Shown here one piece after another: positions 41,879-51,514 of a stretch of 64,000 nt of DNA. The translations under genes and the position numbers were made by a program. Position 1 is the stretch's first letter; every line of letters starts with the position of its first letter. The notes beneath the pieces were generated by a model that was given only the letters and a program-made list of their open reading frames with translations, ran no database searches and was not told where the DNA came from. Source of the DNA: Flavobacterium sp. 140616W15 (GTDB lineage Bacteria > Bacteroidota > Bacteroidia > Flavobacteriales > Flavobacteriaceae); the NCBI RefSeq assembly GCF_003668995.1, contig NZ_CP033068.1:806001-870000 (forward strand), in the 5' to 3' direction.

Positions 41879-44800
41879 TTAGTTATTGGAAATTGATGGA
41901 AATTGTAATCGAATAGCGCTTTGATTGTATGTGTTCAAAGTTTCGGCATATTGTTTTTTGATGTCAATTGCTTGATTTAAAAAACTGATATATGTCCAAT
42001 AACTCATATCTCCGTTAGCATAACTTTTTTGTGCTGTTGTAATAATTTGTTCGGCATAAAGTAAACCTTCAATTTGGTAATAATGTAATCCTTTTTCCTG
42101 TTTTTCAAATTCGTTTTTCAATTCCTGCATTTGTAATTCTAGGGAAAATTGATTTTTCTCTAATTCCAGTTGCGATTGTGTAATACTTATCGAAGCAGCT
42201 TTGGCTTTAGCTGTATTTACACCTCCAAATAACGGAATTTGTAAACCTGCAGTAAATCCTTGAAATGAAGATTTAGCATCAATGGTTTGAGCAAAATAGC
42301 CTAAACCTAATTTAGGTGTTCGTTGCGCTTTAAACGTATTGGCTTCTTTTTGGAAAACCGAAATTTGTTGCTGATAATAATCGTTCATTAAACCTTCTAC
42401 CTTCGATTTGTTATCTTCGGTAAGAGAAGTAAATTGAAGTGGTGTATTACTATCAGGTATAATGTTTTCTTTTGTTTGAACAAAAAACTGTAATTGCTTC
42501 TGATAAATAGCCAAATCGTAGTCCAATTGTACTTTCTGAGTTTCAATTTCTTTAGATTTAGCTTTTGCACTAATTACTTCTATATTTCCACTTTCTCCAG
42601 TTTTAAAACGAAGTTCAGCATTTTTTAAAAATAAAGCATATACATTATATAATTCGGTATTTAGTTTTTGTACAGAAAGACCATATAGGTACTGATAATA
42701 AGCTAATGTTACTGCTTTTTCAATTTCATATTCAGACAAAGCCTTTTGCTTTTCGGCAAGTTTTACTAGTTCTTCCTGCAATTGTCGGTTGGCTTTGGTA
42801 ATTTTTCCGATAGGGAAATATTGTTGCACCGAAATATTACTGTCGTACACGTTACTATTAGATTGCCCGCCCTGATATTCTATTTGCAATGGGTCGGGCT
42901 GAAACGCTGTTTTTTTAAGAACTGTTTGTTTTTCTATTTCTTTATCAGCAATTTTTAAGTTAATGCTATTATTTTTAGCCATTTCGATTGCCTTATCCAA
43001 TCCGATAGGTTTGCTGTTTTGTGCAAAAGAAAAACTGCTAACCAGTAATAAAAGTACTGTTACTATAGATTTTGTCATTGTTGTTTTTCTTTTGATTACT
43101 CTTTCTGATAATAAGTAAAGTATTGGCAAAACTATTAATGTTAGTAATGTAGCCGAGAATAAGCCACCTATTACAACTGTTGCTAGTGGTTTTTGTACTT
43201 CGGCACCTCCACTTGTAGACAAAGCCATTGGTAAGAAGCCTAAAGAAGCTACAGCAGCAGTCATTAAAACAGGACGTAATCTTGTTTTGGTTCCAATTAA
43301 AACACGTTGCAATGGATCGGTAATTCCTTCGGTTTTAAGTTGATTAAAATAGGATATCAATACAATTCCATTTAAAACGGCAATTCCAAATAAAGCGATA
43401 AAACCAATTCCAGCCGAAATACTAAAAGGCATTCCACGCAACCATAATGCAAATACTCCTCCAATTGCTGAAAGCGGAATTGCAGTAAAGATTAACGCCG
43501 CTTGTTTGGTGCTTTTGAAAGTAAAATAAAGTAAAACTAAAATTAGACTCAATGCAATAGGTAGCGCAACAGAAAGACGCTTGTTTGCTTCGATTAGGTT
43601 TTCAAACTGTCCTCCGTAAGTGACATAATATCCAGCCGGAAGTTTGAAGTTTTTATCAAGCTTTTGTTGAATTTCTTCTACAACGCTTTTTACATCACGT
43701 CCACGAACATTCAGTCCTATTGTTATTCTACGTTTTCCGTCTTCACGAATTACTTGTACAGGACCTTGTTCATAATCTACAGTTGCGACTTGCGATAAAG
43801 GCACTTGTTGTCCACTTGGTAGCGGAATAAATAAATTACTCACATCGTTAATGTCATTACGATTGTCTTTGTTCATTCGAACAACAATATCAAATCGTCT
43901 ATTTTCTTCGTAAATTTTACCAGCAGCTTCTCCTGCAAAAGAAGAACGAAGTATCTTATTTAAATCCTCTATGTTTAAACCATACAATGCAATTTTATCA
44001 TAATCGTATTTAATGGTAATTTGAGGTAATCCACTTACTTTATCGGCTTTAAGGTCTCCAATACCTTCAATTTTATTAATTTTTGAAATCAATTCATTGG
44101 CTTTCCTTTCTAATACATCAAGATTGTCACCAAATATTTTTATAGCAATATCACTACGACTTCCAGTCATTAATTCATTAAAACGCATTTGTATAGGCTG
44201 AGAAACTTCGATATTGGCTCCAGGAATTTTTTCCATTTCTTCTTTCATCATGTGGGCCAAATCTTGCCAGTTGTCGGCACTGGTCCATTCTTTTTTGTCT
44301 TTTAAAACAATGATCAAATCGCCACTTTCTATGGGCATTGGGTCAGTTGGAATTTCTCCACTTCCAATCTTGGTTACGATGGTTTTAATTTCAGGGAATT
44401 TTGCTTTAAGCATTTTCTCATATTCGGTTGTTGTCTTTATCATTTGAGTTAAAGAACTTCCTGTCATAATAGTAGCATTAATAGCTAGATCTCCTTCTTC
44501 GATAGTTGGAATAAACTCTCCTCCCATGTTCTGAAAAATTACAAGTGCAAAAACAAATAGGGTAACGGCAATACCAAGAACAGCTTTTTTGAATTGTAAT
44601 GCTTTGTTTAAAAAAGGAGCATATATTTTTTCAAACCAAGCCATCATTCGGTCGCTAAAGTTTGGCTTATGCTCAGTGTTTTTTGATAAAAACAGTGCGC
44701 TCATCATAGGAACATAGGTAAGCGATAATATAAAAGCTCCCATAACTGCAAAGCCGACCGTCATTGCCATTGGTTTAAACATTTTTCCTTCGGTACCAAC

Positions 44801-46195
44801 CAATGCTAATATTGGCAGATATACAATTAAGATAATTATTTCACCAAAAGCGGCGCTATTTCTGATTTTAGAAGCTGAAGCATATACTTCAGTATCCATT
44901 TCAGATTGAGTTAATTCTCTTTTTTTCTTGAGTTTTTGTAAATGATGCATCGTAGCTTCGACAATAATCACTGCTCCATCAACTATAATTCCAAAGTCGA
45001 TTGCTCCCAAGCTCATTAGATTTCCACTCACACCAAATGCATTCATTAAGATTACTGCAAATAACATTGCCAATGGAATTACTGAGGCAACAATTAATCC
45101 TGCACGGAGATTTCCTAAGAATAATATCAGTACAAAAATTACAATTAACGCTCCTTCAAGTAAGTTTTTGGTAACGGTTCCGATGGCATTATCGACTAAT
45201 TTGCTTCGGTCAATAAATGCTTCTGCAACTACACCTTCGGGGAGCATTTTGTTTATCTCAACCATTTTTTCTTTCACACGCTCTACAACTGCTTTAGAGT
45301 TTTCACCTTTTAGCATTAGCGTTAAGCCTCCTACAATTTCGCCTTTTCCATCTTTGGTAGTAGCTCCAAAACGAATAGCATTTCCTAATTGTACTGTTGC
45401 TACGTCACGGACTAAAATAGGAGTAGCATTTCTGTTTTTAATAACAATGTTTCCTATGTCTTTTATTCCAGAAGCCATTCCGACACCACGAATGAAATAA
45501 GCAAACTCATCTTTTTCGATGTAGGCACCACCAGTATTTTGATTGTTTTTTTCGAGAGCATCAAAAATTTCAGTTATAGTAACTCCAACACTATTTAATC
45601 GGTTTGGATCAACGGCAATTTCGTATTGTTTTACGCTACCTCCCCAAGTGCTTACCTCGGCAACACCTTTTACACCTTGTAATTGAGGTACAATAATCCA
45701 ATCTTGAATTGTTCTTAAACTGGTTGCGTTATATTTATTTTCGTATCCTTTTTTTGCATAAACATCGTATTGGTAAATTTCTCCAAGACCTGTTGTAATT
45801 GGAGCCAATTCTGGCGTTCCAGCATATTTAGGGATGTTTTCTTCGGCTTGTTTTAATCTTTGAAACACTTGCTCACGTGCCCAATAAGTATCAGCATCCT
45901 CTTCAAAGACAACGGTAACTACTGATAAACCAAAACGAGAAATACTACGAAGTTCTATTACTTTTGGAATTGTTTTTAATGATTGCTCTATCGGATAGGT
46001 AATCAATTGTTCTACTTCCTGACTAGCAAGAGTAGGAGCAGTAGTAATAATCTGAACCTGATTATTAGTGATGTCAGGAAGTGCATCTAGCGGTAAATTT
46101 TTGAGTGAAAAACTTCCCCAAGCTATAAGAGCCAAGGTAAGTAATAGTATAATGAACTTGTTCTTTATACTAAATTGTATAATCTTATCTAACAT
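41879..46195 (-). CDS. CzcA-type heavy-metal RND pump fused to a TolC-type outer-membrane channel
   Basis: One 1438-aa frame. Residues 1-1039 are a full HME-RND transporter: 12 membrane segments, the DFGIIVDGAVIIVE motif in TM4 (about 405-418) typical of divalent-metal exporters, and porter repeats. Residues 1040-1438 begin with an in-frame Met and a signal-peptide-like stretch (MTKSIVTVLLLLVSSFSFAQ). They continue as a CzcC/TolC outer-membrane factor (IEMAKNNSINLKIADKEIEK; repeated coiled-coil barrels). RND-TolC single frames are known in Bacteroidota. The retained signal sequence means the two parts may be separated by signal peptidase or made from two starts. With the adaptor and ATPase it forms a Co/Zn/Cd export system. 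Confidence 0.92.
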   Translation of the reverse strand: MLDKIIQFSIKNKFIILLLTLALIAWGSFSLKNLPLDALPDITNNQVQIITTAPTLASQEVEQLITYPIEQSLKTIPKVIELRSISRFGLSVVTVVFEEDADTYWAREQVFQRLKQAEENIPKYAGTPELAPITTGLGEIYQYDVYAKKGYENKYNATSLRTIQDWIIVPQLQGVKGVAEVSTWGGSVKQYEIAVDPNRLNSVGVTITEIFDALEKNNQNTGGAYIEKDEFAYFIRGVGMASGIKDIGNIVIKNRNATPILVRDVATVQLGNAIRFGATTKDGKGEIVGGLTLMLKGENSKAVVERVKEKMVEINKMLPEGVVAEAFIDRSKLVDNAIGTVTKNLLEGALIVIFVLILFLGNLRAGLIVASVIPLAMLFAVILMNAFGVSGNLMSLGAIDFGIIVDGAVIIVEATMHHLQKLKKKRELTQSEMDTEVYASASKIRNSAAFGEIIILIVYLPILALVGTEGKMFKPMAMTVGFAVMGAFILSLTYVPMMSALFLSKNTEHKPNFSDRMMAWFEKIYAPFLNKALQFKKAVLGIAVTLFVFALVIFQNMGGEFIPTIEEGDLAINATIMTGSSLTQMIKTTTEYEKMLKAKFPEIKTIVTKIGSGEIPTDPMPIESGDLIIVLKDKKEWTSADNWQDLAHMMKEEMEKIPGANIEVSQPIQMRFNELMTGSRSDIAIKIFGDNLDVLERKANELISKINKIEGIGDLKADKVSGLPQITIKYDYDKIALYGLNIEDLNKILRSSFAGEAAGKIYEENRRFDIVVRMNKDNRNDINDVSNLFIPLPSGQQVPLSQVATVDYEQGPVQVIREDGKRRITIGLNVRGRDVKSVVEEIQQKLDKNFKLPAGYYVTYGGQFENLIEANKRLSVALPIALSLILVLLYFTFKSTKQAALIFTAIPLSAIGGVFALWLRGMPFSISAGIGFIALFGIAVLNGIVLISYFNQLKTEGITDPLQRVLIGTKTRLRPVLMTAAVASLGFLPMALSTSGGAEVQKPLATVVIGGLFSATLLTLIVLPILYLLSERVIKRKTTMTKSIVTVLLLLVSSFSFAQNSKPIGLDKAIEMAKNNSINLKIADKEIEKQTVLKKTAFQPDPLQIEYQGGQSNSNVYDSNISVQQYFPIGKITKANRQLQEELVKLAEKQKALSEYEIEKAVTLAYYQYLYGLSVQKLNTELYNVYALFLKNAELRFKTGESGNIEVISAKAKSKEIETQKVQLDYDLAIYQKQLQFFVQTKENIIPDSNTPLQFTSLTEDNKSKVEGLMNDYYQQQISVFQKEANTFKAQRTPKLGLGYFAQTIDAKSSFQGFTAGLQIPLFGGVNTAKAKAASISITQSQLELEKNQFSLELQMQELKNEFEKQEKGLHYYQIEGLLYAEQIITTAQKSYANGDMSYWTYISFLNQAIDIKKQYAETLNTYNQSAIRLQFPSISNN

Positions 46196-46290
46196 TTTTT
46201 GGATATAATGAATGAGAAATCAGGACGAGAGGTCGCCTGTTTTTTTTGTGGTATTCCACAACACATATACCCGAAATTACTCGGGCTACA
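46196..46290 (-). promoter_or_regulatory. Three stacked hairpins between DUF6660 gene and RND pump
   Basis: In 95 bases lie CCCGA…TCGGG (46271-46286), TGTGG-TATT-CCACA (about 46250-46264) and CAGG-A-CGA…TCG-CCTG (about 46222-46240). They would all be transcribed between the small Cys-rich gene and the pump gene. This may be a leader, attenuator or processing site; not tested. Confidence 0.35.
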
Positions 46291-46614
46291 TTATACTATT
46301 TGGGGCGGTTGCCAAATACTTCCGTAGAAATTAGAAGTAAGAATTGAATGGTAAGAGGATAATGGTTTTTTAATGAGAGTAGTTTCTACATTAAAAATCC
46401 AAGTAACGGCAGGAGCTGAGTTTAGAACTTGAACAGCACAGCAATTGCAACTGCAAAATGGAGCACAAAGATCTAATCCTTTTTCGTGAGATTGATTATT
46501 CTTACTAACTATTTCGCTTGTATGCGCAATAGTCTCGTTTTCCAGCGTATCTGCACAAGGCAAGCACGATAGAACGACTAAGTAAATTGATAATATGAGG
46601 TTAATCCATTTCAC
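46291..46614 (-). CDS. DUF6660-type small Cys/His protein at head of efflux operon
   Basis: A 107-aa protein. I choose the GTG at 46614 (VKWINLILSIYLVVLSCLPC), which gives a clean signal sequence or membrane helix; the upstream ATG adds 33 implausible residues. The mature part is Cys-rich (LPCAD; LCAPFCSCNCCAVQV) and matches the DUF6660 proteins found ahead of CzcA genes in flavobacteria. The cysteine cluster could bind metal in the periplasm as a sensor or chaperone. It is the first gene of the operon. Confidence 0.7.
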   Translation of the reverse strand: MKWINLILSIYLVVLSCLPCADTLENETIAHTSEIVSKNNQSHEKGLDLCAPFCSCNCCAVQVLNSAPAVTWIFNVETTLIKKPLSSYHSILTSNFYGSIWQPPQIV

Positions 46615-46845
46615 GGCAGTAAAATTAAGGATAAAAATCTGATGTTTTAAAAAATAATTATATTTTTTAGTAGAATAATAACATAGTTTTAAAATACAAC
46701 ATTGAGTTCTCATTTAAGGAACTTCTATTTTCAGTTATCTAAAACTATTAAAAAACGAACCATGTAAGCTATGTAAGTTCATTTAAGAAAAACTTATTTT
46801 ACTTATTATGTTTTGCTGCTGTTTGATTTTTATGTGTTAACTCGA

Positions 46846-48009
46846 TTAGATCAATTCAAAATCCAGTAATTCGCTTTCTGTTCCATTTATAATTACAGAC
46901 AATTGATGTTTTCCTAAATGAAATACACGTGTTGTAATTACTTTAAAGGATTGGTTTCTTTTAATTTTAACCAACTGATTAGGCTGATAAATGCGTTCAC
47001 TAATTTTGAATACTTTTTTCGCCAAATGCCCTTTTGATTTTTGATAATAAATAGCATATTCTAAACGAACAGTCTTATTCTCAGAATTAGTATTGTTCAG
47101 TGAAAATTGGAATTCTAAGTATTCTCCAATTTTTACTTTAGGAGTGATAATTTCAAAATTAGATAATTCGATATTAGTACTCTCTAAGCCATAATGTTTT
47201 AAAATATCAGGATTACCTTGTTTTAATAAAGTACGGCAACCATGTTTGATAATAGCATCAGTTTCGGGGCTGATGTTTTGCCATTTGTTAGCAATGTCAA
47301 GTACAACTTGTGGATTGTCTTTTACGATATCGTTGAGGTTATTGGCAACACTACGACGAACATATTCTGATGAATCAGTTTTTAGATTTTCTAAAATAGC
47401 TAAAATAGGAGTAGGGTCTTTCTTTAAAGCAGGAATTGCCATTGCCCAAGGTAATCGAGAGCGTGACCCCTCACTAGCTAATCGTCTTACATGATGATTT
47501 TCATGTAATGACCATTTTGTCATTTCATCAATCATGTCCTCGGGATATTTAATAATAAACGGACGAACGGCAAACTCGCAACTTATAAATTGCGTAATCA
47601 TTACAAAAGCTTTTGCGCTTGTTTTAAAATCATCAATACCGTATTTTTCTACGTAATCAGCAAAAAATATAAAAGCCAGATTTCCATCAGTAAAATTATT
47701 ATTCTTTAGATTTTCGATAATATTTTCAATGGTTAAAACGGCTTCTCCAAAGTCATTAGGCATAAAATTATGCAAGACAATCGTAGTATGCTGCATGCGT
47801 TCTTTCCATTCTTTATTAGCAAAATCAGCATCAAAAATTTGTGTGATAAATTGTTGTTTATCAAAATCAGGAATGACTTTGGCAACGCAATTAGTAAAAT
47901 TTTCGTAAAAAGCAACCGAGTAAATATCTTTAATTAATCCCATTTGATAATAATATTGAAGTTCAAAGGTATTTAATGTTTGTAATAAATAGGATTTTTT
48001 TTTAGCCAT
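46846..48009 (-). CDS. AlkC-like DNA alkylation repair protein
   Basis: A 387-aa DNA glycosylase-like protein built of HEAT-type helical repeats (residues about 1-265). It has the family signature ENHHVRRLASEGSRSRLPWA (about 170-189) and SSEYVRRSVANNLNDIVKDNP (about 210-230). Residues about 285-387 form an Ig-like beta domain, as in the AlkC branch rather than AlkD. Such enzymes remove bulky or cationic N3/N7 alkyl bases from DNA. It stands alone between the efflux operon and nadC. Confidence 0.87.
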   Translation of the reverse strand: MAKKKSYLLQTLNTFELQYYYQMGLIKDIYSVAFYENFTNCVAKVIPDFDKQQFITQIFDADFANKEWKERMQHTTIVLHNFMPNDFGEAVLTIENIIENLKNNNFTDGNLAFIFFADYVEKYGIDDFKTSAKAFVMITQFISCEFAVRPFIIKYPEDMIDEMTKWSLHENHHVRRLASEGSRSRLPWAMAIPALKKDPTPILAILENLKTDSSEYVRRSVANNLNDIVKDNPQVVLDIANKWQNISPETDAIIKHGCRTLLKQGNPDILKHYGLESTNIELSNFEIITPKVKIGEYLEFQFSLNNTNSENKTVRLEYAIYYQKSKGHLAKKVFKISERIYQPNQLVKIKRNQSFKVITTRVFHLGKHQLSVIINGTESELLDFELI

Positions 48010-48329
48010 TAAGGCATTAAAATTAATAAAAGATAAAGCTTAGCTTTTTTGTCACAGACTTACATCATCAGTTCGGTATCTCGCTTGTCAAAGTCCTTTA
48101 ACAAAAACACTTTCTTGATTCAAGACTGAAAGTCGAACAGACGAAATAAAGAGTTAGGTAGAATCAAAAAGAAGTACAATGATTTGCGTCAGTATTAGTT
48201 CATGAAATTCGTATTTTGGTTTTAGAGGTAAATGATAGAATTTATGCTGTTTTTAAATTTTCAAATCGTCTAAATTTTCAAATCCACAAAATATGTGCTA
48301 CTTTAGCATTCTATTAAAATTCATACAAA
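48010..48329. other. Gene-free stretch between divergent alkC-like gene and nadC
   Basis: No coding frame, RNA gene or repeat is recognised. It contains a small palindrome TCTTGATTCAAGA (about 48112-48124). A possible but imperfect -7 (TACTTTAG, about 48299-48306) precedes nadC. Confidence 0.5.
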
Positions 48330-49187
48330 ATGATTAACGAAATACAATTTCAGAACGAGTTACAATTGCTTATTTTTAATGCAATTCGCGAAGATGTAGG
48401 CACAGGAGATTATAGCTCCTTAGCTTGTATTCCTGCCGATGCGCAAGGTAAAGCTAAATTGTTGGTAAAGGAAGATGGAATAATTGGAGGAGTTGCATTT
48501 GCTAAAATGATATTTAATTATGTTGATCCAAGTTTAAAAGTTGAAACGTTTATAGAAGATGGGACCCCTGTAAAATATGGAGATGTTGTGTTTCATGTTT
48601 CAGGAAGTTCACAATCGATTTTAAAATCGGAGCGCGTGGTACTGAATTCTATGCAGCGTATGTCGGCAATTGCAACTAAAACAAATCAATATGTACAGCT
48701 TTTAAAAGGTACAAATACTAAAATATTAGATACTCGCAAAACAACACCTAATTTTCGTGTTGCTGAAAAATGGGCAGTAAAAATTGGAGGAGGTGAAAAC
48801 CACCGATTTGCACTTTATGATATGGTAATGCTTAAGGATAACCATATTGATTTTGCAGGCGGAATTACTCTGGCTATAGCCAAAACAAAAGCTTATTTAA
48901 AAGAAAACAAACTAGATTTAAAAATTATAGTCGAAGCTAGAAGCTTAGATGAGATTAGAGAAATTTTGCAAAGTGATGGTGTTTTTCGTATTTTAATAGA
49001 TAACTTCAATTATGAAGATACCAAAAAAGCAGTTGCATTAATTGGAGATAAATGCCAAACAGAATCTTCAGGAAATATCAACGAAAAAACAATTCGTGAA
49101 TATGCATTATGTGGAGTCGATTATATTTCTTCGGGAGCATTAACACATTCGGTTTATAATATGGATTTAAGTCTAAAGGCACTTTAA
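48330..49187 (+). CDS. nadC: Nicotinate-nucleotide pyrophosphorylase (quinolinate phosphoribosyltransferase)
   Basis: Converts quinolinate and PRPP to nicotinate mononucleotide in de novo NAD synthesis. The 285-aa enzyme shows SERVVLNSMQRMSAIATKT (about residues 94-112), TRKTTPNFRVAEKWAVKIGGG (about 131-151), the HR and K-D-N-H active-site residues (ENHRF; MLKDNHID), EARSLDEI and ESSGNINEKTI…DYISSGALTHS. Length is normal. It heads a plus-strand series with yihY 28 bases downstream. Confidence 0.97.
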   Translation: MINEIQFQNELQLLIFNAIREDVGTGDYSSLACIPADAQGKAKLLVKEDGIIGGVAFAKMIFNYVDPSLKVETFIEDGTPVKYGDVVFHVSGSSQSILKSERVVLNSMQRMSAIATKTNQYVQLLKGTNTKILDTRKTTPNFRVAEKWAVKIGGGENHRFALYDMVMLKDNHIDFAGGITLAIAKTKAYLKENKLDLKIIVEARSLDEIREILQSDGVFRILIDNFNYEDTKKAVALIGDKCQTESSGNINEKTIREYALCGVDYISSGALTHSVYNMDLSLKAL

Positions 49188-49215
49188 AAATTATAAACAA
49201 TAATCCAGTAAGTAT

Positions 49216-50142
49216 ATGTCAGTAGAAATAGAAAACCGGCTAGATAGAGTGCCAGTAGTACGTTATCTCGTTCGTTTCTTAAAAAGTATAAAGCTGCCTT
49301 GGCTTGATGGTTTTTCATTGTATGACTTACTCGAATTATATACTATAGGTATTATTGAAGGAGCATTTTCATATCATGCAAGCGCAGTTGCGTTTAGCTT
49401 TTTTATGGCATTGTTTCCGTTTGCACTGTTTATACTTAATTTAATTCCGTTTATCCCAATCGAAGGATTTCAACAGGATTTTCTACAGTTTGTTCAACAG
49501 GGAGTTCCACCAAATACTTACGATGCGATTTATAAAATTATTAGTGATATCTTAAATAATAGTCATTCAGGATTACTTTCTTCAGGATTCTTTTTGTCGG
49601 TTTTTTTAATGTCAAATGGAGTTAACGGAATTCTGGGAGGTTTTGAATCATCTCGACATGTGCTGGATAAACGGGGCTTTTTTAGTCAATATCTTGTGGC
49701 ATTGGCAATCTCAATTACAATGTCTATTTTGTTACTAGTAACAGTTGCTACAATTGTTGTTTTTGAGGTGCTTATTCAGAAAACAATGATTCAAGATGTG
49801 TTAAATGATAGTATTCCGCTTATTATTATGGGGCGTTATTTATTTGTAATCTTAATGATTTTGGTAACATCTTCTATATTGTTGCGTTACGGAACAAAAC
49901 AATATAATAAAGTACCATTTATAAGTATTGGATCTGTATTTACAACAATCTTAATTGTGATATCTTCGTACTTTTTTGGGATTTGGGTTATAAAATTTTC
50001 AAAATATAATGAACTTTACGGTTCAATTGGTACATTATTAATACTAATGTTTTATATTTGGATAAACTGTATGATATTGCTTTTGGGATTTGAATTAAAT
50101 GCCACAATCAGAAAGTTAAGACAAAAAAATAATAACATTTAG
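49216..50142 (+). CDS. YihY/BrkB-family inner-membrane protein
   Basis: A 308-aa membrane protein of the YihY/virulence factor BrkB family with about six helices. The family motif of the first helix region is present (AFSYHASAVAFSFFMALFPFALFIL, here residues 54-78), as are the later NGILGGFE and the final IGTLLILMFYIWINCMILLLGFELNA. The family is widespread and has no settled function; the old label RNase BN is wrong for it. It lies 28 bases after nadC and is probably cotranscribed. The stop codon runs into an intergenic repeat. Confidence 0.9.
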   Translation: MSVEIENRLDRVPVVRYLVRFLKSIKLPWLDGFSLYDLLELYTIGIIEGAFSYHASAVAFSFFMALFPFALFILNLIPFIPIEGFQQDFLQFVQQGVPPNTYDAIYKIISDILNNSHSGLLSSGFFLSVFLMSNGVNGILGGFESSRHVLDKRGFFSQYLVALAISITMSILLLVTVATIVVFEVLIQKTMIQDVLNDSIPLIIMGRYLFVILMILVTSSILLRYGTKQYNKVPFISIGSVFTTILIVISSYFFGIWVIKFSKYNELYGSIGTLLILMFYIWINCMILLLGFELNATIRKLRQKNNNI

Positions 50143-50216
50143 AAGCTATTCCTGCTTTCCGCTCTATCTTTATCCCTTAAAGAATCGGGATAAAGGATGT
50201 CGCTACAATCAGGGCT
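50142..50216. repeat. Flavobacterial interspersed intergenic repeat
   Basis: GAAGCTATTCCTGC…CCGCTCTATCTTTATCCC, an inner palindrome TTTATCCC…GGGATAAA, then GGATGTCGCTACAATCAGGGCT. Same family and orientation as in R1. Confidence 0.75.
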
Positions 50217-50233
50217 AAAAAAAAACAAACATC

Positions 50234-50659
50234 ATGAAAAACTGGATCTTAACAATGGGCTTATTATTTTTGGTAATAGGCAATGTGCAAAGTCAATCTG
50301 TAATCGGAAAATGGAAAACCATTGATGATGAAACAGGCGAAGCAAAATCGATTGTAGAAGTGTATGAACAATCGGGAAAAATTTATGGTAAAATTATTAG
50401 AATTCTTCGTAAAGAGCATGTCAATGATGTGTGTAGTTTGTGTCCGGGAGCGAATAAAAACAAGCCGATTTTAGGAATGGTAATCATTAATGGCTTAAAG
50501 AAAGACGGTGATGAGTACAAAGGAGGAACTATTTTAGATCCAACAACAGGAAAAACGTATAAATGTAACATTACATTAGATGGTGTAGATAAACTAAAAT
50601 TACGTGGATTTATTGGGATTTCTCTTCTGGGAAGAACACAATATTGGTCAAGAATTTAA
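50234..50659 (+). CDS. DUF2147 family exported protein
   Basis: A 141-aa protein with a signal peptide (residues 1-20, GNVQSQS). DUF2147 hallmarks are visible: IGKWKTIDDETGEAKSIVEVYE (about 22-43), GKIYGKIIRILRKE, a Cys pair CSLCPG (about 67-72), PILGMVIINGLKKDGDEYKGGTILDPTTGKTYKC (about 77-110) and GRTQYW at the end. The family is periplasmic, calycin-like and of unknown ligand. It is 20 bases before the metallo-beta-lactamase gene, so both are likely transcribed together. Confidence 0.9.
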   Translation: MKNWILTMGLLFLVIGNVQSQSVIGKWKTIDDETGEAKSIVEVYEQSGKIYGKIIRILRKEHVNDVCSLCPGANKNKPILGMVIINGLKKDGDEYKGGTILDPTTGKTYKCNITLDGVDKLKLRGFIGISLLGRTQYWSRI

Positions 50660-50678
50660 AGGTTAAAGAAATTTAAAA

Positions 50679-51434
50679 ATGCAAAATAAATTAATATTGC
50701 TCTTGCTGCTTATAGGATTCACAAAATCTTTTGGGCAAACAGAAAATAATAAATTACAAATAAGTCATCTTACGGGTGACTTTTATGTTTATAAAACCTT
50801 TCATGATTACAAAGGAACTCTAATTTCTGCCAATTCTATGTATTTGGTTACAGATAAAGGAGTGGTGTTGTTTGATGCGCCTTGGGATGAAACACAGTTT
50901 CAGCCATTACTGGATAGTATAAAAGCTAAGCATCATAAAGATGTTGTTGTACATATTGCAACGCATTCGCACGAAGACAGAGCTGGAGGTTTAGGATTTT
51001 ATGGGCAAAAAGGCATAAAAACGTATACTATAAAACTAACAGATCAGATTCTTGAAAAAGAAGGAAAAAAGAGAGCTGATTTTATAATGCCAAATGATAC
51101 TACATTTACAGTTGGCCAACATCGTTTTCAGGTATTTTATCCAGGAAAAGGACATGCGTCAGATAATGTTGTAGTTTGGTTTAATAAAGAGAAGGTTCTT
51201 TATGGTGGATGTTTTGTAAAAAGTACAGTTGCAACAGATTTGGGATATTTAGGTGATTCGAATGTAAAAGAATGGGAGGGATCAATTAAAAAAGTACAGG
51301 CAAAATTTAAAAACCCAATATATATTGTTACAGGTCATGATGATTGGACTAATACTCAATCGCTTAATCATACATTAAAATTGGTTAAAGAATATAATAC
51401 TGCAAAAGCTTCGGAAAAGCTAGATAAAAAGTAA
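50679..51434 (+). CDS. Subclass B1 metallo-beta-lactamase (JOHN-1-like)
   Basis: A 251-aa periplasmic zinc hydrolase that opens beta-lactam rings, including carbapenems in this subclass. The signal peptide covers residues 1-19 (TKSFGQ). Zinc site 1: His96, His98 (THSHED) and His159 (GKGHASDN). Zinc site 2: Asp100, Cys178 (GGCFVKS) and His220 (VTGHDDW). This Asp-Cys-His set is diagnostic for B1. The Lys of the K-x-x-x-x…DLGYLGDSN region also looks as in B1 enzymes. Resident B1 enzymes such as JOHN-1 and IND occur in flavobacteria, and its place between DUF2147 and priA, with no mobile element, fits an intrinsic gene. Confidence 0.92.
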   Translation: MQNKLILLLLLIGFTKSFGQTENNKLQISHLTGDFYVYKTFHDYKGTLISANSMYLVTDKGVVLFDAPWDETQFQPLLDSIKAKHHKDVVVHIATHSHEDRAGGLGFYGQKGIKTYTIKLTDQILEKEGKKRADFIMPNDTTFTVGQHRFQVFYPGKGHASDNVVVWFNKEKVLYGGCFVKSTVATDLGYLGDSNVKEWEGSIKKVQAKFKNPIYIVTGHDDWTNTQSLNHTLKLVKEYNTAKASEKLDKK

Positions 51435-51514
51435 ATTTGCTTTAAAATTACGCTAATTATAAACGAAAAATAATATTCTAAACGCTATTATTTTAAAACA
51501 TATATATCTTTAAA

